In this document: positions 51,229-58,149 of the stretch, piece by piece
Position numbering within the stretch: position 1 is the stretch's first letter
Layout: the number at the start of each line of letters is the position of its first letter
NCBI GenBank assembly: GCA_964653855.1
Contig: CAZZFV010000009.1
Span: 1-58,149 of the forward strand
Source: RGIG3528 sp964653855
GTDB lineage: Bacteria; Bacillota; Clostridia; Lachnospirales; Lachnospiraceae
DNA length: 58,149 nucleotides
Direction of reading: 5' to 3'
Position numbers and translations under genes: made by a program
The notes under the pieces: generated by a model
The model's input: only the letters and a program-made list of their open reading frames with translations
The model's database searches: none
Told to the model about the DNA's origin: nothing

Positions 51229-53802
51229 TTATAATTGATAAATAATCATTAACATATTTGAAACCTCATCATCGTTAAATATGATATGATAGGTTTTTTC
51301 AATTGGTTTAAGTAGCTTTAAAAGTGTTTTAAACTCCCTTTCATATTTATACATTATTTCCTTTTTCTTTAAATTTACGGGTGACTTTTCACCCGCCGAA
51401 AGCCGTTCCGCACAACATGCCGTATGAATCAAAAGTCCGATTTCCGTATCACGTGACATATGCTTTAAATTTCTGTTTATTTCACTGATCATATTTTTAA
51501 GAATATTTTCCGCCTTTTTTATATCGATACACTTAAATTGCCCCGAAAGATAAGCAAATATGTCATCATAATCCACCTCATAATCCCTTGAGGCACCGCT
51601 TACCAAAAGTTCATTAAGTCTCTCCTTCGGTGTCGAAAACAATTCGGAAACTGAGCAAAACGGTATCGAATACAATTTCGGATTAAACGTCCCTATAACG
51701 AGAAGAATGCTCCCATTTCGCATAATTTCACGAAATTTTTCATTTAAAGCATTCCTATCCGCCATAGACAAGGGAACAACAGATACATCATCCAAATTTC
51801 CGTATTTTTCGATATAATTTTTTAGTTCTTCCGCTCCTCCTTTTCCCGTTGTACAAAGCGTAATTATATATTTCTTTGAAAAATTTGCGATTTCACAAAC
51901 ATTTTTTATTGTTTCGCGATATACCGAATCCAAGTTTCCGGAAATCATTGCTTTTCTCGCAAGCTCCACTCCCATTGTCGTCACAGGCATCGGAAAAAGC
52001 CTTATCATAATTCCCGTTTCCTCCGCTATTTCCCCGGCAATTTTTGAAACCGCATCACTGTCATAAACAATAAAAACTCCGCTCCCTTTATCAATTTCCG
52101 AAATACATTTTTTTAAGGCTTCATAAATTTGCGATGTACTTTGGCGATATAACACCTCAAAAGAAAAAACATTCTCAAATCCGCCGACTTCCCTGATTGT
52201 CTTCACAATCGATTCCGCAACGCCCTTACCGTAAAAGGCATATAAAACTGCAGGATGTGATACGCTCGCCGTTTTTTCGGGTTCATAACACAAAAACATT
52301 GTTATAAATATTATTTCATCCGTTGAAAGCCTTTTTTTGTATACCTTATATATTTTCTCCGCAAATTCGGTACTCAGCATATATTCACGCTTATTGCGTG
52401 CGATAACTTCGGTAACGGCAAAATGCACATCCGTTTTATCCGTACTTTTTCCCGTCAGCACATTTTTCATATGAAGGCAAAGTCCCAAAAAAACAGAATC
52501 CGAAAATTTTGCATTTTTTTCTGTCTCCGCTTTCTTTAAAAAACCTTCAACCAAATCAATAAGCTCTTTATCTACTATAAGTTCGAGCTCTTTTCTTGTT
52601 CTTATATCACCGGTCAATGTGTCACGGTATTTTCCGAAATTTCTTTCTATTTCGGTGCCGAGAACCGTTTTTATATCGTCATTCTCTATTCCTTCAGCTT
52701 CAAGTCTTTTGGCTTTTTCAAACAGTTCCGTATAAATATTGTCTTTTACATTTTTGCTTGTGCTTACACGTGTTCCGTCAAATGAAAAAATACAATTTTC
52801 CGGAATAAGTGAATTTACGGCATCTCTCATTTCTCCGAAGCCTGTCATTCCCGCTCTTACCGATGACTCAAAATCACTTACATAAAGCGTAATTTCCGAT
52901 TCGTTTGCCATTTCACGGACATAAGCGTTTGCACACCCCACCTTTATATCTCTTTTTAATTGCCTTATATTTTCGGGGCATTCATATAAAAGCAGTCTTT
53001 TTATCACTTCATCTTTAACGAGAAGCTTTTTTCCGATACGCAACGCTTCTTTTTGAAAAAGCGCTCTTATCATTTCCATTCGTTCATTGGTTGGACGTTC
53101 CGAAAGAGTGGGAAGTGTCACAATCACGGGAAAAGCATTTTGAAACTCCTCCTCATGCGGTTCAGTACCCGGCGTACAACTTGCAATGACAAGACCTTTT
53201 CTTTCATCTTTTTCACAAAAAGATGAAATTTCACGTATCAAAACACCTTCCAAAAATTGTATATTGTCAAAATACAAAACCCCGCCTTCGGCTTTTTTTA
53301 AAATTCCTTCTTCATTGTCACCGAACAGAACTTTTCGGGCCTCTGTACCGTTTTCACGATAATCGCGGCAATTCATCCGTAAAAATTCACCGGTTTCCGG
53401 TATGATTTTTTTCGAAACGGAATACTCATAAATCAATTCCGCGAATTTTTTCTTACCTGTACCTATCTCACCTACAATTAAAATATTTAAGCATTTCCCG
53501 GGATACATCACGGCCGCTTTTACAAGCTTTATCGCATGCTGAAGGCTTTTGTCAAAGCCCACCATGCCGTTAAAACATTCATCACCGTTACGTTTCTCCG
53601 ATTCGGGCACGAAATACAAAACCGGCCTGCCGTTTGACTTACGTATTTTTCCTTCCGCAACAAGTTCATTGAGCGCAGAACTTACATTTGTACGTTGCAA
53701 TAAAAGTGCTTCCGCAATATAACTTGTCGAAACACCGTTTTTTTCACTTGTACTTTGATGAAGCTTGATAAAGTCACAGATCTTTTCTTTATTTGATTTC
53801 AT
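51229..53802 (-). CDS. LevR-like PRD regulator with broken ATPase motifs
   Basis: The 857-residue protein has the LevR layout: winged helix (residues 1-65), AAA+-like domain (80-320), PRD1 (about 395-505), EIIA-Man-like domain (about 520-650) and PRD2 (about 755-857). The AAA+ part is degenerate. Walker A is GEIGTGKK with Lys where Ser/Thr is needed, Walker B is VLYFDN with Asn where Glu is needed, and the GAFTGA sigma-54 loop expected after LFG at 159-161 is missing. The EIIA His is replaced (YAFYGKG). PRD2 keeps a likely phosphorylation site LLIHTACCAERL. It leads the PTS operon and probably acts through a sigma-A promoter. Confidence 0.87.
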   Translation of the reverse strand: MKSNKEKICDFIKLHQSTSEKNGVSTSYIAEALLLQRTNVSSALNELVAEGKIRKSNGRPVLYFVPESEKRNGDECFNGMVGFDKSLQHAIKLVKAAVMYPGKCLNILIVGEIGTGKKKFAELIYEYSVSKKIIPETGEFLRMNCRDYRENGTEARKVLFGDNEEGILKKAEGGVLYFDNIQFLEGVLIREISSFCEKDERKGLVIASCTPGTEPHEEEFQNAFPVIVTLPTLSERPTNERMEMIRALFQKEALRIGKKLLVKDEVIKRLLLYECPENIRQLKRDIKVGCANAYVREMANESEITLYVSDFESSVRAGMTGFGEMRDAVNSLIPENCIFSFDGTRVSTSKNVKDNIYTELFEKAKRLEAEGIENDDIKTVLGTEIERNFGKYRDTLTGDIRTRKELELIVDKELIDLVEGFLKKAETEKNAKFSDSVFLGLCLHMKNVLTGKSTDKTDVHFAVTEVIARNKREYMLSTEFAEKIYKVYKKRLSTDEIIFITMFLCYEPEKTASVSHPAVLYAFYGKGVAESIVKTIREVGGFENVFSFEVLYRQSTSQIYEALKKCISEIDKGSGVFIVYDSDAVSKIAGEIAEETGIMIRLFPMPVTTMGVELARKAMISGNLDSVYRETIKNVCEIANFSKKYIITLCTTGKGGAEELKNYIEKYGNLDDVSVVPLSMADRNALNEKFREIMRNGSILLVIGTFNPKLYSIPFCSVSELFSTPKERLNELLVSGASRDYEVDYDDIFAYLSGQFKCIDIKKAENILKNMISEINRNLKHMSRDTEIGLLIHTACCAERLSAGEKSPVNLKKKEIMYKYEREFKTLLKLLKPIEKTYHIIFNDDEVSNMLMIIYQL

Positions 53803-53824
53803 AACGAATTTCCTCCGTTCGTCG

Positions 53825-53864
53825 TTACTGTATACCGAAAAGAACTATACACTTTATACAGTAA
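53825..53864 (-). promoter_or_regulatory. Inverted repeat at the start of the PTS operon transcript
   Basis: TTACTGTATA (53825-53834) and TATACAGTAA (53855-53864) are perfect 10-bp arms spaced by 20 bases, about two helical turns centre to centre is 30 bases. They lie just downstream of the predicted -10 box and upstream of the regulator start. An operator for autoregulation is likely. Confidence 0.5.
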
Positions 53865-53866
53865 GA

Positions 53867-53895
53867 AATCTACCACCATATTAAATTCAGGTCAA
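53867..53895 (-). promoter_or_regulatory. Sigma-A promoter candidate of the PTS operon
   Basis: TTGACC at 53895-53890, a 17-base spacer and TAGATT at 53872-53867. No -24/-12 (TGGCAC/TTGC) sigma-54 promoter is visible in the gap. Confidence 0.55.
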
Positions 53896-53994
53896 AATAT
53901 GATGTGTACCTTTTCTTTTTTTCTGTGTATATGGAAATTAATATATTTTGCCGATAATCGGTAATTTTTTTCCTGTTTTCCTATGCAATCGTTT

Positions 53995-54037
53995 CTTAGT
54001 GTATAATCTTATGATTTCAGCCAAGCTTAGTGTATAA
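53995..54037. promoter_or_regulatory. Direct repeats of CTTAGTGTATAA between the PTS operon and rpsT
   Basis: CTTAGTGTATAA occurs at 53995-54006 and 54026-54037, 31 bases apart (three helical turns). They share GTATA with the inverted repeat at 53825-53864. In the same 450-base gap, CGGTAATTTTTTT at 53959-53971 is inverted at 54082-54094. The repeats may be binding sites for a regulator of either neighbour. Confidence 0.4.
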
Positions 54038-54130
54038 CTTTTCTTATAAAAATAAACAAATTCTAAACTTTTTACCAAAGTAAAAAAATTACCGGTAAAA
54101 AAAACAAAGCAAAATTTATTTCTTTCTCTT

Positions 54131-54159
54131 GACATCCCGCCCTTTCCGCGTTATTATCT
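54131..54159 (+). promoter_or_regulatory. Promoter of rpsT
   Basis: Perfect TTGACA at 54131-54136, a 17-base spacer and TATTAT at 54154-54159. The leader of about 90 bases ends with CGGAGG before the start. Confidence 0.8.
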
Positions 54160-54255
54160 CAAGGTATGTTTTAAGGGAACGTCCGTGTCCGGATCCGATT
54201 AAAACGTCATGCAGAACGAAAATATGAAAATATTAAATCGGAGGTTTTTTAAGAA

Positions 54256-54519
54256 ATGGCAAACATTAAGTCAGCAAAGAAGAGAATTGACATTATCAAC
54301 ACAAAGACATTAAGAAATAAGATGATTAAGTCTAAGGTTAAGACTCTCGTTAAAAAGGTTGATTCTGCAGTAGCAGCAAACGATAAGGCAGCTGCTATAG
54401 CCGCACTTTCCGAAGCAACAATTGCTATCGACAAGGCAGCAGCAAAGGGAATTTACCATAAGAACACAGCTGCAAGAAAAGTTTCAAGACTTACCAAGGC
54501 TGTTAATCAACTTGCTTAA
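54256..54519 (+). CDS. rpsT: Ribosomal protein S20
   Basis: The 87-residue basic protein begins MANIKSAKKRIDIINTKTLR and ends with HKNTAARKVSRLTKAVNQL, as in S20, which binds 16S rRNA early in 30S assembly. A consensus promoter and a clear terminator make it a single-gene unit. Confidence 0.97.
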   Translation: MANIKSAKKRIDIINTKTLRNKMIKSKVKTLVKKVDSAVAANDKAAAIAALSEATIAIDKAAAKGIYHKNTAARKVSRLTKAVNQLA

Positions 54520-54530
54520 TTTAAAGTGTA

Positions 54531-54556
54531 AAGGCCGCATTGGTATGCGGCTTTTT
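54531..54556 (+). terminator. Terminator of rpsT
   Basis: GCCGCAT-TGGT-ATGCGGC is followed by TTTTTTT. Confidence 0.85.
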
Positions 54557-54591
54557 TTCTTATACGGATGTTTTATAAAAAAGGAGGACTT

Positions 54592-55836
54592 ATGAAAACT
54601 ACCCCCGTTAAAGGAACCAACGACTATTTGCCGAAGGAAACTCTTCTTCGCGATTACGTAAAGTCAAAAATACTTGAAACCTACACCTCGTGCGGTTTTG
54701 AAAAAATAACGACGCCCGTAATAGAGGACATGGAAAACTTAAATAAGAGTGACGGCGGCGAAAACTTGAATTTGATGTTTAAGATAATGAAGCGCGGCGA
54801 CAAGCTCACGGAAGCCTTAAACGAATACGAAAAGACAAAAAAGGAAGATTTTTGCGATCTCGGACTTCGCTACGACCTCACTCTCCCGCTTTCAAGATTT
54901 TATGCGAACAACAAAGCAAATCTGCCCTCGCCTTTTAAGGTAATCCAGATCGACCGCTCATTTCGTGCGGAGCGTCCGCAGCGCGGAAGACTTCGCGAAT
55001 TTATTCAATGCGACATCGATATCCTCGGAAGTGCTTCAACAAATTCCGAAATCGAACTTATCGATACAACGGCAAAGGCGCTTTTAAACATCGGAATTTC
55101 AAATTTCAAAATCAGGATCAACGACCGCAGAATACTTAAAAATCTTATTCTTGCCGCCGGATTTGACGAATCCGAAACGGATTCCGTATGCATTACTTTC
55201 GATAAACTTGATAAAATCGGACCTGACGGCGTAAAAGAAGAACTTTTGTCAAAAGGTTTTAACGAAACCGCTTCAAATAAGTTCATCGGCATGATGTCAA
55301 AAAAGCCGTTCACGCTTGATGACGCCGCATCTTATTTAAGCGATCCCGAGCCCGTTTTGTCCGTAAAGAACATCATCGAAAAAATAAACCTTTTAAACGA
55401 AAACCGTTACCAAATAGAATACGATTGCTCTCTTGTGAGGGGACAAGGCTATTACACCGGCACAATATTTGAAATCGAGTCGCTTGATTTCGGCGGCTCA
55501 GTCGGCGGCGGCGGCAGATACGACAACATGATAGGCAAATTTACCGGCGAAAGCATTCCGGCTGTCGGCTTTTCAATCGGATTTGAAAGAATCGTATGCA
55601 TCCTTAACGACAATAATTTTAAGATTCCCACAATGAAGAAAAAGCTTGCCGTGATTTACCCCACGGAAAATGTCGTGGAAGCGATAAAAATCGCCGATTC
55701 GTACAGAAACGAATACGATGTGACACTTTTTGAAAAAGTAAAGAAAATCGGAAAATTATTCAATAAGCTTCAGGAATCCGGATTTTACGGCTGCCGTATA
55801 ACGGACGAAAGCGAAGAAATAAAAGTTTTCGGTTAA
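54592..55836 (+). CDS. hisS: Histidyl-tRNA synthetase
   Basis: The 414-residue protein has class II motifs: FRAERPQRGRLREFIQCDID (motif 2), LVRGQGYYTGTIFE (histidine binding) and GGGGRYDNMIG with GFSIGFERI (motif 3). The start at 54592 has AAGGAGGACTT. The C-terminal anticodon-binding part (about 65-70 residues) is shorter than usual, so a HisZ-like or second-type HisRS is possible, but the Arg-rich histidine site is complete. No T-box leader is seen upstream. Confidence 0.9.
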   Translation: MKTTPVKGTNDYLPKETLLRDYVKSKILETYTSCGFEKITTPVIEDMENLNKSDGGENLNLMFKIMKRGDKLTEALNEYEKTKKEDFCDLGLRYDLTLPLSRFYANNKANLPSPFKVIQIDRSFRAERPQRGRLREFIQCDIDILGSASTNSEIELIDTTAKALLNIGISNFKIRINDRRILKNLILAAGFDESETDSVCITFDKLDKIGPDGVKEELLSKGFNETASNKFIGMMSKKPFTLDDAASYLSDPEPVLSVKNIIEKINLLNENRYQIEYDCSLVRGQGYYTGTIFEIESLDFGGSVGGGGRYDNMIGKFTGESIPAVGFSIGFERIVCILNDNNFKIPTMKKKLAVIYPTENVVEAIKIADSYRNEYDVTLFEKVKKIGKLFNKLQESGFYGCRITDESEEIKVFG

Positions 55837-55844
55837 TAAATATT

Positions 55845-55878
55845 AAAAAAAGATGCCGTTTAAACGGCATCTTTTTTT
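55845..55878. terminator. Bidirectional terminator between hisS and asd
   Basis: A perfect 34-base palindrome: seven A, GATGCCGTTT, AAACGGCATC and seven T. It serves both convergent genes. Confidence 0.92.
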
Positions 55879-55898
55879 CTCAATTTTATGAAGCGATA

Positions 55899-56987
55899 TC
55901 ATGCTTCTTTCTTTGTAATATATTTTTGCGCCACAAGGAGCTCTGCGGAAAGTATTGCACCGCCTGCGGCACCGCGCTTTGTATTATGCGAAAGTCCGAC
56001 AAACTTCCAGTCGTATACCTTATCTTCTCTCAGTCTTCCCGCAAATACGCCCATTCCCTTTTCGGTATCGCGGTCAAGCTTTGCCTGAGGACGATTGTCT
56101 TCTTCAAAATAAGTGATAAACTGCTTCGGAGCGGACGGAAGGTCAAGTTCCTGCGGAAGTCCCTTAAAGTTCTTCCATCTGTCAAGAATCTGCTCCTTGG
56201 TGGGCTTGTGCTTAAAGCTTACAAAAACAGCCGCAGTATGTCCGTCTGATACGGGCACACGTAAGCACTGTGTCGTAATAATGGGAGTTTCGGCTTTTAC
56301 AATCTTGCCGTCAACAACCTTACCCCAAATGCGGAGCGGTTCCTGCTCACTCTTTTCTTCTTCGCCGCCGATGTAGGGAATTACGTTATCAACCATTTCC
56401 GGCCAATCGGCAAATGTTTTTCCCGCACCCGAAATTGCCTGGTACGTTGTTGCAACAACAACCGTCGGCTCAAACTCACGAAGTGCGTGAATCATGGGTG
56501 TATAGCTCTGGATCGAGCAATTGGGCTTAACGGCGATAAATCCGCGCTTGGTGCCGAGTCTCTTTTTCTGCGCCTCAATAACTGCGAAGTGTTCGGGATT
56601 GAGTTCCGGCACAACCATGGGAACATCGGGAGTCCAGCGATGTGCGGAGTTGTTTGACACAACGGGTGTTTCCGTCTTTGCGTATGCTTCTTCGATTGCT
56701 CTTATTTCTTCCTTTGTCATGTCAACGGCACTGAAAACAAAATCAACGTTTGCGCAAACATTATTGATATCGTTGACGTCAAGCACAACAAGCTTTTTTA
56801 CGTTTTCGGGCATCGGAGTCGTCATTTTCCAGCGACTGCCAACCGCTTCTTCATATGTCTTTCCCGCACTTCTGGGGCTTGCGGCAACCGTTACCACTTC
56901 AAACCAGGGGTGATTTTCGAGTAACGATATGAATCTTTGTCCTACCATTCCCGTTGCACCGAGTATTCCGACTTTGAATTTTTCCAT
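55899..56987 (-). CDS. asd: Aspartate-semialdehyde dehydrogenase
   Basis: The 362-residue protein has the NADP-binding GILGATGMVGQRF and the catalytic Cys157 in VKPNCSIQSYTP. SGAGKTFADWP and the C-terminal SDGHTAAVFV agree with the archaeal/fungal-type branch, common in Clostridia. It makes aspartate semialdehyde for lysine, threonine and methionine. Confidence 0.95.
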   Translation of the reverse strand: MEKFKVGILGATGMVGQRFISLLENHPWFEVVTVAASPRSAGKTYEEAVGSRWKMTTPMPENVKKLVVLDVNDINNVCANVDFVFSAVDMTKEEIRAIEEAYAKTETPVVSNNSAHRWTPDVPMVVPELNPEHFAVIEAQKKRLGTKRGFIAVKPNCSIQSYTPMIHALREFEPTVVVATTYQAISGAGKTFADWPEMVDNVIPYIGGEEEKSEQEPLRIWGKVVDGKIVKAETPIITTQCLRVPVSDGHTAAVFVSFKHKPTKEQILDRWKNFKGLPQELDLPSAPKQFITYFEEDNRPQAKLDRDTEKGMGVFAGRLREDKVYDWKFVGLSHNTKRGAAGGAILSAELLVAQKYITKKEA

Positions 56988-57057
56988 TTAACACGCCTTC
57001 TTTCGCTTTATTTTCACTTTACCATAGTAATGCGTCACATTCTATCACAAAGATATT

Positions 57058-58014
57058 TCAATTGCAATACCGATTTAAAAGCTTTTTGAGATCGTCAAGG
57101 CTTTCCGTGTAATTTACTTTATCCCTGATTTTGGAAGCTCCCGGAAATCCCGCCATGTACCAGGCAACATGCTTTCTCATTTCACGGATTCCCGTGCTTT
57201 CGCCCTTTAATTTTATTTCCGCCTCGGCATGGCGAAGTGCCATATCGATTCTTTCTTTCGGGGTCGGCGTAGGAGCGCCCGAATTGTTTTCGATTAACGC
57301 CTTAATTTCCCTAAAAATCCATGGATTTCCTTCCGCACCTCGTCCCACCATAACTCCGTCCGCTTTTGTTTCAGAAAACATTTTGATCGCATCTTCCGCC
57401 TTAAAAATGTCCCCGTTTCCGATAACGGGAATTTTGACCGCATTTTTCACGTCATAAATAATCGACCAATCGGCATGTCCCGAGTAATATTCTTCACGCG
57501 TCCGCCCGTGCACCGTAACACACGCCGCACCGCCCGCTTCAGCCGCAAGTGCGCATTCGACGGCCGTTCTGTCATTCTTATAAAAGCCTTTACGAAGCTT
57601 CACGGACACAGGTCTGTCGGTAGCCGTGTTTACCGCTCTCACAATTTTTTCGATCAAATCGGGATTTTTCATGAGAGCGGAGCCTTCTCCGTTATTTACA
57701 ACCTTCGGAACCGGACATCCCATATTGATATCAAGTATGTCAAACGGAATATCATGTATTTTCTGTGCCGCTTCAGCTAGGACCCCGGGGTCATTTCCGA
57801 ATAATTGTAACGCCACGGGATGCTCCGTATCTCCTATTTCCATAAGAGACGCAGTATTTTTGTTGTTGTAAATTATGGCTTTGGCGCTCACCATTTCTGT
57901 AAATGTGAGGTCCGCGCCCATTTCCCCGCAAATAACACGAAAGGCCAAGTCAGTTACTCCTGCCATTGGCCCAAGTGCAATACAATTCTTTTTTAATTTT
58001 ATTTCTTTTGTCAT
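57058..58014 (-). CDS. dusB: tRNA-dihydrouridine synthase
   Basis: The 318-residue flavoprotein has GPMAGVTDLAFR, the catalytic Cys100 in INMGCPVPKVV, VKLRKGF and NGDIFKAEDA. It reduces uridines in tRNA D-loops. The ATG at 58014 overlaps the coaX stop (ATGA), which decides the start over a longer frame from 58041. Confidence 0.95.
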   Translation of the reverse strand: MTKEIKLKKNCIALGPMAGVTDLAFRVICGEMGADLTFTEMVSAKAIIYNNKNTASLMEIGDTEHPVALQLFGNDPGVLAEAAQKIHDIPFDILDINMGCPVPKVVNNGEGSALMKNPDLIEKIVRAVNTATDRPVSVKLRKGFYKNDRTAVECALAAEAGGAACVTVHGRTREEYYSGHADWSIIYDVKNAVKIPVIGNGDIFKAEDAIKMFSETKADGVMVGRGAEGNPWIFREIKALIENNSGAPTPTPKERIDMALRHAEAEIKLKGESTGIREMRKHVAWYMAGFPGASKIRDKVNYTESLDDLKKLLNRYCN

Positions 58015-58149
58015 TTTTTCGTTTTTGAATAAATAAGCCAAAGTCCCTTCATTGTAAGGTCCTTGTCATAAATCTGTATCATTTCGGAATTATCGGATAT
58101 GAGACGTCCGAGGCCGCCCGTGGCAATAATTTTTGTGTCCTTAAAACCC
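58011..58149 (-). CDS. coaX: 3' end of type III pantothenate kinase
   Basis: The partial frame encodes IIATGGLGRLIS and, near the end, YDKDLTMKGLWLIY, the closing motif of CoaX proteins, followed by TGA at 58011. CoaX phosphorylates pantothenate for coenzyme A. The gene continues past the window edge. Confidence 0.85.
   Translation of the reverse strand, partial: GFKDTKIIATGGLGRLISDNSEMIQIYDKDLTMKGLWLIYSKTKK

Noticed and set aside
53803..54255. Sigma-54 (-24/-12) promoter for the LevR-like operon
   Set aside because: No TGGCAC-N5-TTGC match is visible; a sigma-A-like promoter is present instead.
54520..54591. T-box leader before hisS
   Set aside because: The gap is only 72 bases, holds the rpsT terminator and a ribosome binding site, and has no T-box (TGGNACCGCG) motif.

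Overview
The window looks like part of a Clostridia chromosome, most likely a Lachnospiraceae-type gut or rumen anaerobe. The evidence is the AT-leaning base composition, strong GGAGG-type ribosome binding sites, Gram-positive gene sets (RqcH, SecG, ComEA/ComEC, PotABCD, a Tad-like pilus without a secretin) and secreted proteins carrying Thr-Pro linkers. It is probably a metagenome or short-read assembly: 100 Ns at 17078-17177 are flanked by an identical 55-base sequence, the mark of a k=55 contig overlap. No tRNA, rRNA, CRISPR array, transposase or prophage gene was found. Most genes lie on the minus strand.

Layout. 1-4.8 kb: a minimal nucleotidyltransferase with the start of a possible partner gene, then tmRNA, a membrane glycosyltransferase, SmpB, RNase R and SecG (ribosome rescue and export). 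4.9-9.8 kb: glycolysis genes gap-pgk-tpiA-gpmI read leftward, with terminators between gap and pgk and between tpiA and gpmI. 9.8-14.4 kb: rpoZ, yicC, an ArsR-like regulator and two G3E (CobW-type) GTPases. One GTPase is fused to a YcgQ/DUF1980-like domain; the other has a long His/Asp insert and is preceded by a roughly 285-nt leader with four hairpins. 14.4-17 kb: RqcH and a PHP phosphoesterase. 17.2-24.9 kb: a compact, divergent Tad/Flp-pilus-like operon of about a dozen genes. 25-26.7 kb: a small unknown gene and argH.

26.8-32 kb: a glycosyltransferase and the polyamine ABC transporter potABCD, whose PotA has a large insertion in its C-terminal TOBE region. 32.2-35.7 kb: a class A penicillin-binding protein with a Cys- and Thr-Pro-rich tail. 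35.8-42.4 kb: a secreted Cys/His enzyme-like protein, a GH42 beta-galactosidase, an Mrp-type Fe-S scaffold ATPase and a PL11 rhamnogalacturonan lyase lipoprotein. 42.6-45.7 kb: comEC and comEA. 45.8-53.8 kb: a complete PTS in one operon (LevR-like regulator, EIIA, EIIB, EIIC, GH1 phospho-glucosidase, HPr, EI). 54.2-58.1 kb: rpsT, hisS, asd, dusB and the 3' end of coaX.

The parts most likely to hold new biology are the reduced Tad-like machine, the metal-GTPase operon with its structured leader, the LevR-like regulator whose ATPase motifs are broken, and the enlarged PotA. All functions are inferred from sequence alone; no database search was possible.
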